Origin: JAYFQF01 sp034927285
GTDB lineage: Bacteria > Bacillota > Peptococcia > DRI-13 > UBA5745
Direction of reading: 5' to 3'
Assembly: GCA_034927285.1 (NCBI GenBank)
Contig: JAYFQF010000040.1
Span: 1-34,085 of the forward strand
DNA length: 34,085 nt
Made by a program: the position numbers and the translations under genes. The number at the start of each line of letters is the position of its first letter. Within the stretch, counting starts at the first letter, position 1. A model generated the notes under the pieces. It ran no database searches and was not told the origin of the DNA. It saw nothing but the letters and a program-made list of their open reading frames with translations. Below are positions 31,174-34,085 of the stretch, in pieces.

Positions 31174-32079
31174 TTATGCCAGGCCCTGCTTTTTCCTGAG
31201 ACAGGCCTGTTTTCTCTGAGATTTTTCCCGGATTCTATCGATGACCCACTGACTGTATTCGCCGTCGCAGATAAACTGCGCTTCCCCTTCCATCGTAACG
31301 TCATAGTCGTCGCTGAGGCTTATGGTCAGAAGCCCGCCTTCGGCCTGGACCTCCACCTGCTGATCCAGGAGGCCCAGCTTATGGCCGACAATCACGCAGG
31401 AACAGCAGCCGGTACCGCAGGCCAGGGTATGCCCGGCGCCCCGTTCAAAGGTTTTCACTTTAATATGGCCGCGGTCCATGACCTGCATAAAATTCACGTT
31501 GACTTTCTCCGGGAAAGCCTGGTTTCCTTCTATTTTGGCCCCGATACCTTCAATATCCACCTTTTCCAGATCTTCCAGAACGATTACGCTGTGAGGCACC
31601 CCCATCCGGATGGCGCTGATCATCACCAGCTGCTCACCGATTTGCAAAGGCTCCAGTAAAACGGGGTCTCCGGTCAGGGTGGTGGGCACCTCCCCGGCGG
31701 CAAAAGCAGGCCGGCCCATCCCTACGGATATTTTTTGCACCTTGTTTTCCTCATCCAGAGCCAGGGTGATCTTCTTAATCCCGGCCGCCGTCTCCACCTC
31801 AAACAGGGGCTTGGTGACCAGGCCCTTTTCATAGACAAATTTAGAAAAGCAGCGAATACCGTTGCCGCACATTTCTCCCATGCTGCCGTCGGAATTATAG
31901 TAAACCATCCGGATATCGGCAATTTTGCTGGGCAAAGCCGCCATGATTCCATCACCGCCGGTGCCAAAGTGGCGGTCGCAGACCGCTTTTGCCAAAGGTC
32001 CGAACTCCGGCAATTCCTGGTGAATACCGTCAAACAGAGAGAAATCGTTGCCTGCTCCATGGAGTTTTGAAAATTTCAT
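31174..32079 (-). CDS. dapF: Diaminopimelate epimerase
   Basis: This 301-residue enzyme converts LL- to meso-diaminopimelate for lysine and peptidoglycan synthesis. The two catalytic cysteines are Cys71 in MCGNGIRC and Cys221 in ACGTGCCSC. KLHGAGNDF at the N-terminus, NSDGSMGEMCGNG and GVPHSVIV are diagnostic. The second motif is usually ACGTGACA-like; here three extra cysteines (224, 225, 227) replace small residues. GAGGTGAGTAAAG precedes the ATG. It sits between livF and livK on the same strand. The terminator between livF and dapF, with no strong promoter seen between them, makes its expression source uncertain. The C-terminus has an extra basic tail (REKSQRKQACLRKKQGLA). Confidence 0.96.
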   Translation of the reverse strand: MKFSKLHGAGNDFSLFDGIHQELPEFGPLAKAVCDRHFGTGGDGIMAALPSKIADIRMVYYNSDGSMGEMCGNGIRCFSKFVYEKGLVTKPLFEVETAAGIKKITLALDEENKVQKISVGMGRPAFAAGEVPTTLTGDPVLLEPLQIGEQLVMISAIRMGVPHSVIVLEDLEKVDIEGIGAKIEGNQAFPEKVNVNFMQVMDRGHIKVKTFERGAGHTLACGTGCCSCVIVGHKLGLLDQQVEVQAEGGLLTISLSDDYDVTMEGEAQFICDGEYSQWVIDRIREKSQRKQACLRKKQGLA

Positions 32080-32126
32080 CTTTACTCACCTCATCGAATC
32101 ATTCCCACTGGTGTCATGATAAACCG

Positions 32127-32163
32127 AAAAAGCGGGCCGGGTCAACACCCGCCCGCTTTTTTT
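32127..32163 (-). terminator. Bidirectional intrinsic terminator between livF and dapF
   Basis: A long stem AAAAAGCGGGC with GGGT, closed by ACCC and GCCCGCTTTTT, with one bulged C, is flanked by A and T runs on both sides. On the minus strand it ends the liv transcript about 110 bases after livF; the T run there is TTTTT. Confidence 0.88.
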
Positions 32164-32269
32164 CTTGCAGAACTGCCGCATTTCCGTGCAGGCGGCAGCT
32201 TTTCCTGTAAAACAGCGGCATTTGTCATCGGCTGCCTTTAGTCCGCCGCTTATCATCAGCCGCATATTA

Positions 32270-32983
32270 TCAGTGATTGCTTTTTACACCCAGATAGGCC
32301 TCCTGGACCTTGGGGTCTTCCAGAAGCTGTTCGCCGGGCCCCGACAAAGTGATTTTCCCTGTTTCCAGAACATAGGCGTAGTCGGAGATTTCCAGGGCCT
32401 GGAAAGCGTTTTGCTCTGCCAGTAAAATGGTCATCCCGCTCTTTTTTAAGGTCATGATGGTATCAAAGACCTGCTGGATAATCAAAGGGGCCAATCCCAG
32501 AGAGGGTTCGTCCATCAGGAGGATCTTCGGCCGGCTCATCAGCCCCCGGGCAATGGCCACCATTTGCTGCTCGCCGCCGGAGAGGGTGCCGGCATATTGT
32601 TTGACCCTTTCCCGCATAATGGGGAACATATCCATCATTCTTTCGATATCTTCCTTGATGCCCGCTTTGTCCCTTCTCAGATGGGCTCCCATCATCAGAT
32701 TTTCCCGCACCGTCAGGTTGGCGTACAACCGCCGGCGCTCCGGCACCAGGCTGATTCCCTGTTTTACCACATGGTGGACTTCTGCCGCCAGCGGCTGATC
32801 GTCATAAGTAATCTTACCGGATTTAGGCTTCAGCACACCGGCAAGGGTCATCATCAGCGTGGATTTTCCGGCGCCGTTGGCTCCCACCAGAGAGACAACC
32901 TGTCCGTCTTCAACATCCATGGACACATCCCGCAGGGCATGGATACGTCCGTAGAATACATTGACATGATCGATTTTAAGCAC
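32270..32983 (-). CDS. livF: Branched-chain-amino-acid-type ABC transporter ATPase LivF
   Basis: This 237-residue ATPase is one of two that power the Liv permease. Walker A is GANGAGKS (34-41), the signature LSGGEQQM near 134-141, and Walker B KILLMDEPSLGLAP (153 on). The Q-loop region VPERRRLYANLTVRENL is specific to LivF rather than LivG. The start is GTG 32983, with GGGAGGGATATAAGC before it, overlapping the end of livG by 8 bases. A terminator follows. The order livM-livG-livF is standard, and livK is further downstream. Confidence 0.95.
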   Translation of the reverse strand: MLKIDHVNVFYGRIHALRDVSMDVEDGQVVSLVGANGAGKSTLMMTLAGVLKPKSGKITYDDQPLAAEVHHVVKQGISLVPERRRLYANLTVRENLMMGAHLRRDKAGIKEDIERMMDMFPIMRERVKQYAGTLSGGEQQMVAIARGLMSRPKILLMDEPSLGLAPLIIQQVFDTIMTLKKSGMTILLAEQNAFQALEISDYAYVLETGKITLSGPGEQLLEDPKVQEAYLGVKSNH

Positions 32984-33770
32984 GCTTATATCCCTCCCCC
33001 AGATATGCTTTCAGCACGGCGGGATCATTCTGGATTTCCTCAGGATTTCCTTCAGCCAATTCCCGGCCGAAGTTAATCACGTACAGGTGGTCGCAAAGCT
33101 CCATCACCAGATCCATATGGTGCTCGATCAAAAAGACCGTAAGGTCCAGTTTTTCGCGGATTTGGCGGATCAGTCTGGCCAGATCCATCGATTCCTCTGG
33201 GTTCATGCCGGCGGCGGGTTCGTCCAAAAGCAGAAGCGTCGGCTGCAGGGAGAGAGCCCTGGCGATTTCCAGCTTGCGCTGCACGCCGTAAGGCAGACTG
33301 TCCGCCCGTTTTAACGCCACGTCGGAAATCCCTACCAGATCAAGATAAAACACGGCCTTTTCCCGCAGTTCTTTTTCGCAGCGTTTAACTTTGCTGGGCA
33401 GAAAAGGGGGATTCAAAAGCATGGCCTCCGCCAGATTATATAAGGGATTATGCAGGTCCAGAGCCGTTACCACGTTTTCCAGAGCGGTAAGGTTTTTAAA
33501 CAAACGGATATTCTGGAAGGTCCGGGAAATCCCTTTTTTTACAATGACATCGGGAGCTTTTCCGGAGATCTCCTCGTCTTTGAAGATCACCTGGCCGCTG
33601 GTGGGCTTATAAACGCCGGTAATCAGGTTAAACACCGTGGTTTTGCCGGCGCCGTTGGGGCCGATGAGCCCCATAATCTCTCCGGTTTTGATATCGAAGG
33701 TAAGGTCTTCCACCGCCACGATACCGCCGAAGCTCTTGCTGAGATTTTTGATCTGCAAGGCGATCGTCAT
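32976..33770 (-). CDS. livG: Branched-chain-amino-acid-type ABC transporter ATPase LivG
   Basis: This 264-residue ATPase is the second Liv motor subunit. Walker A is GPNGAGKT (38-45); the Q-loop region is GISRTFQNIRLFKNLTALEN; the signature is LPYGVQRKLEIARAL, where most relatives have LSYGQQR; Walker B is LLLLDEPAAGMNPEE; and the C-terminus LYVINFGRELAEGNPEEIQN is typical of LivG. GGAGAAGAGCA precedes the ATG at 33770, which overlaps the livM stop codon (ATGA). It is coupled to livM and livF. The substitutions in the signature are conservative enough for activity. Confidence 0.95.
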   Translation of the reverse strand: MTIALQIKNLSKSFGGIVAVEDLTFDIKTGEIMGLIGPNGAGKTTVFNLITGVYKPTSGQVIFKDEEISGKAPDVIVKKGISRTFQNIRLFKNLTALENVVTALDLHNPLYNLAEAMLLNPPFLPSKVKRCEKELREKAVFYLDLVGISDVALKRADSLPYGVQRKLEIARALSLQPTLLLLDEPAAGMNPEESMDLARLIRQIREKLDLTVFLIEHHMDLVMELCDHLYVINFGRELAEGNPEEIQNDPAVLKAYLGEGYKRA

Positions 33771-34085
33771 TGCTCTTCTCCCCCTTCCCCGGCCTTGACC
33801 GGCTGCCCCCTGCCGAAGATGCGGCGGAAGAAATTGGCTATGCCGCGGAAAGTCAGCTCCTTATAGCCCATAATCCCTTGGGGCCGCAGCACCATGATCG
33901 CTACCAGAATAACGCCGTAAGCCACCAGGCGCCACATGTTGGCCACCCGCAGCACCTCCGGGATAGCGGCAAAGAGCAGCGCGGCGACGATGGGACCCGT
34001 GATGCTGCCCATGCCGCCGGCGACCACCGAGGCGGTCATCAGGGTGGACTGGACATTGGTAAACATATTTGGCTGAATGAACCGG
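33767..34085 (-). CDS. livM: Branched-chain-amino-acid-type ABC transporter permease LivM (partial)
   Basis: Only the C-terminal 105 codons are present; the frame is open to the right edge. The segment FIQPNMFTNVQSTLMTASV then GGMGSITGPIVAALLFAAIP is the conserved EAA-like region of LivM, and VAYGVILVAIMVLRPQGIMG is the last helix and motif. A soluble tail (RGIANFFRRIFGRGQPVKAG) follows. The gene ends 4 bases inside livG. The rest of livM and probably livH lie beyond the window. Confidence 0.93.
   Translation of the reverse strand, partial: RFIQPNMFTNVQSTLMTASVVAGGMGSITGPIVAALLFAAIPEVLRVANMWRLVAYGVILVAIMVLRPQGIMGYKELTFRGIANFFRRIFGRGQPVKAGEGGEEQ

Overview
The window looks like the chromosome of a low-to-moderate GC Bacillota, most likely a member of the Clostridia. 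Supporting signs are strong AGGAGG-type ribosome binding sites, canonical sigma-A promoters with 17-bp spacers, intrinsic terminators, a tandem glycine riboswitch, a split glycine dehydrogenase (gcvPA/gcvPB), SLH-domain surface anchoring and a YtrA-type GntR/ABC cassette. I cannot name the species.

Layout from left to right. (1) At 1-1861 on the minus strand is a GntR regulator, ABC ATPase and ABC-2 permease cassette, truncated at the left edge. It has a near-consensus promoter whose -10 box lies inside a palindrome. (2) At 2044-10349 on the plus strand is a surface-protein locus: a large MalT/LuxR-type regulator, a hairpin that may be a terminator or attenuator, a small DUF2442 protein, and a giant secreted beta-helix/Ig-like protein with three SLH domains. 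(3) At 10684-11617 an FMN-binding membrane protein is followed by a putative Imm-5-like protein, and a small membrane protein converges on them. (4) leuS is on the minus strand with a structured leader that is not a T-box; a lipoprotein of unknown function is divergent from it.

(5) At 15788-23031 on the minus strand is the glycine cleavage unit gcvT-gcvH-gcvPA-gcvPB-lplA-lpd, led by a sigma-A promoter and a tandem glycine riboswitch ending in a terminator. Together these genes encode all four glycine cleavage proteins plus the ligase that would attach lipoate to GcvH. (6) At about 23100-24480 is an AT-rich patch. It holds a small secreted-protein gene whose reading frame continues about 109 codons past an amber codon, and degenerate coding-like sequence. 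(7) At 24490-29525 on the plus strand are an M23 peptidase, a xylose-isomerase-like TIM-barrel protein and an aconitase-family hydratase. (8) At 29671-34085 on the minus strand are a branched-chain-amino-acid-type ABC transporter (livK, livF, livG, partial livM) with dapF between livK and livF.

I found no CRISPR array, rRNA, tRNA, insertion sequence or clear prophage. Most of the window is ordinary metabolism. The parts that deserve a second look are the amber-split secreted gene, the MalT/DUF2442/SLH locus, the leuS leader, the FMN-binding/Imm-5-like pair and the TIM-barrel/hydratase pair. All functional calls come from reading motifs by eye; no database search was run.
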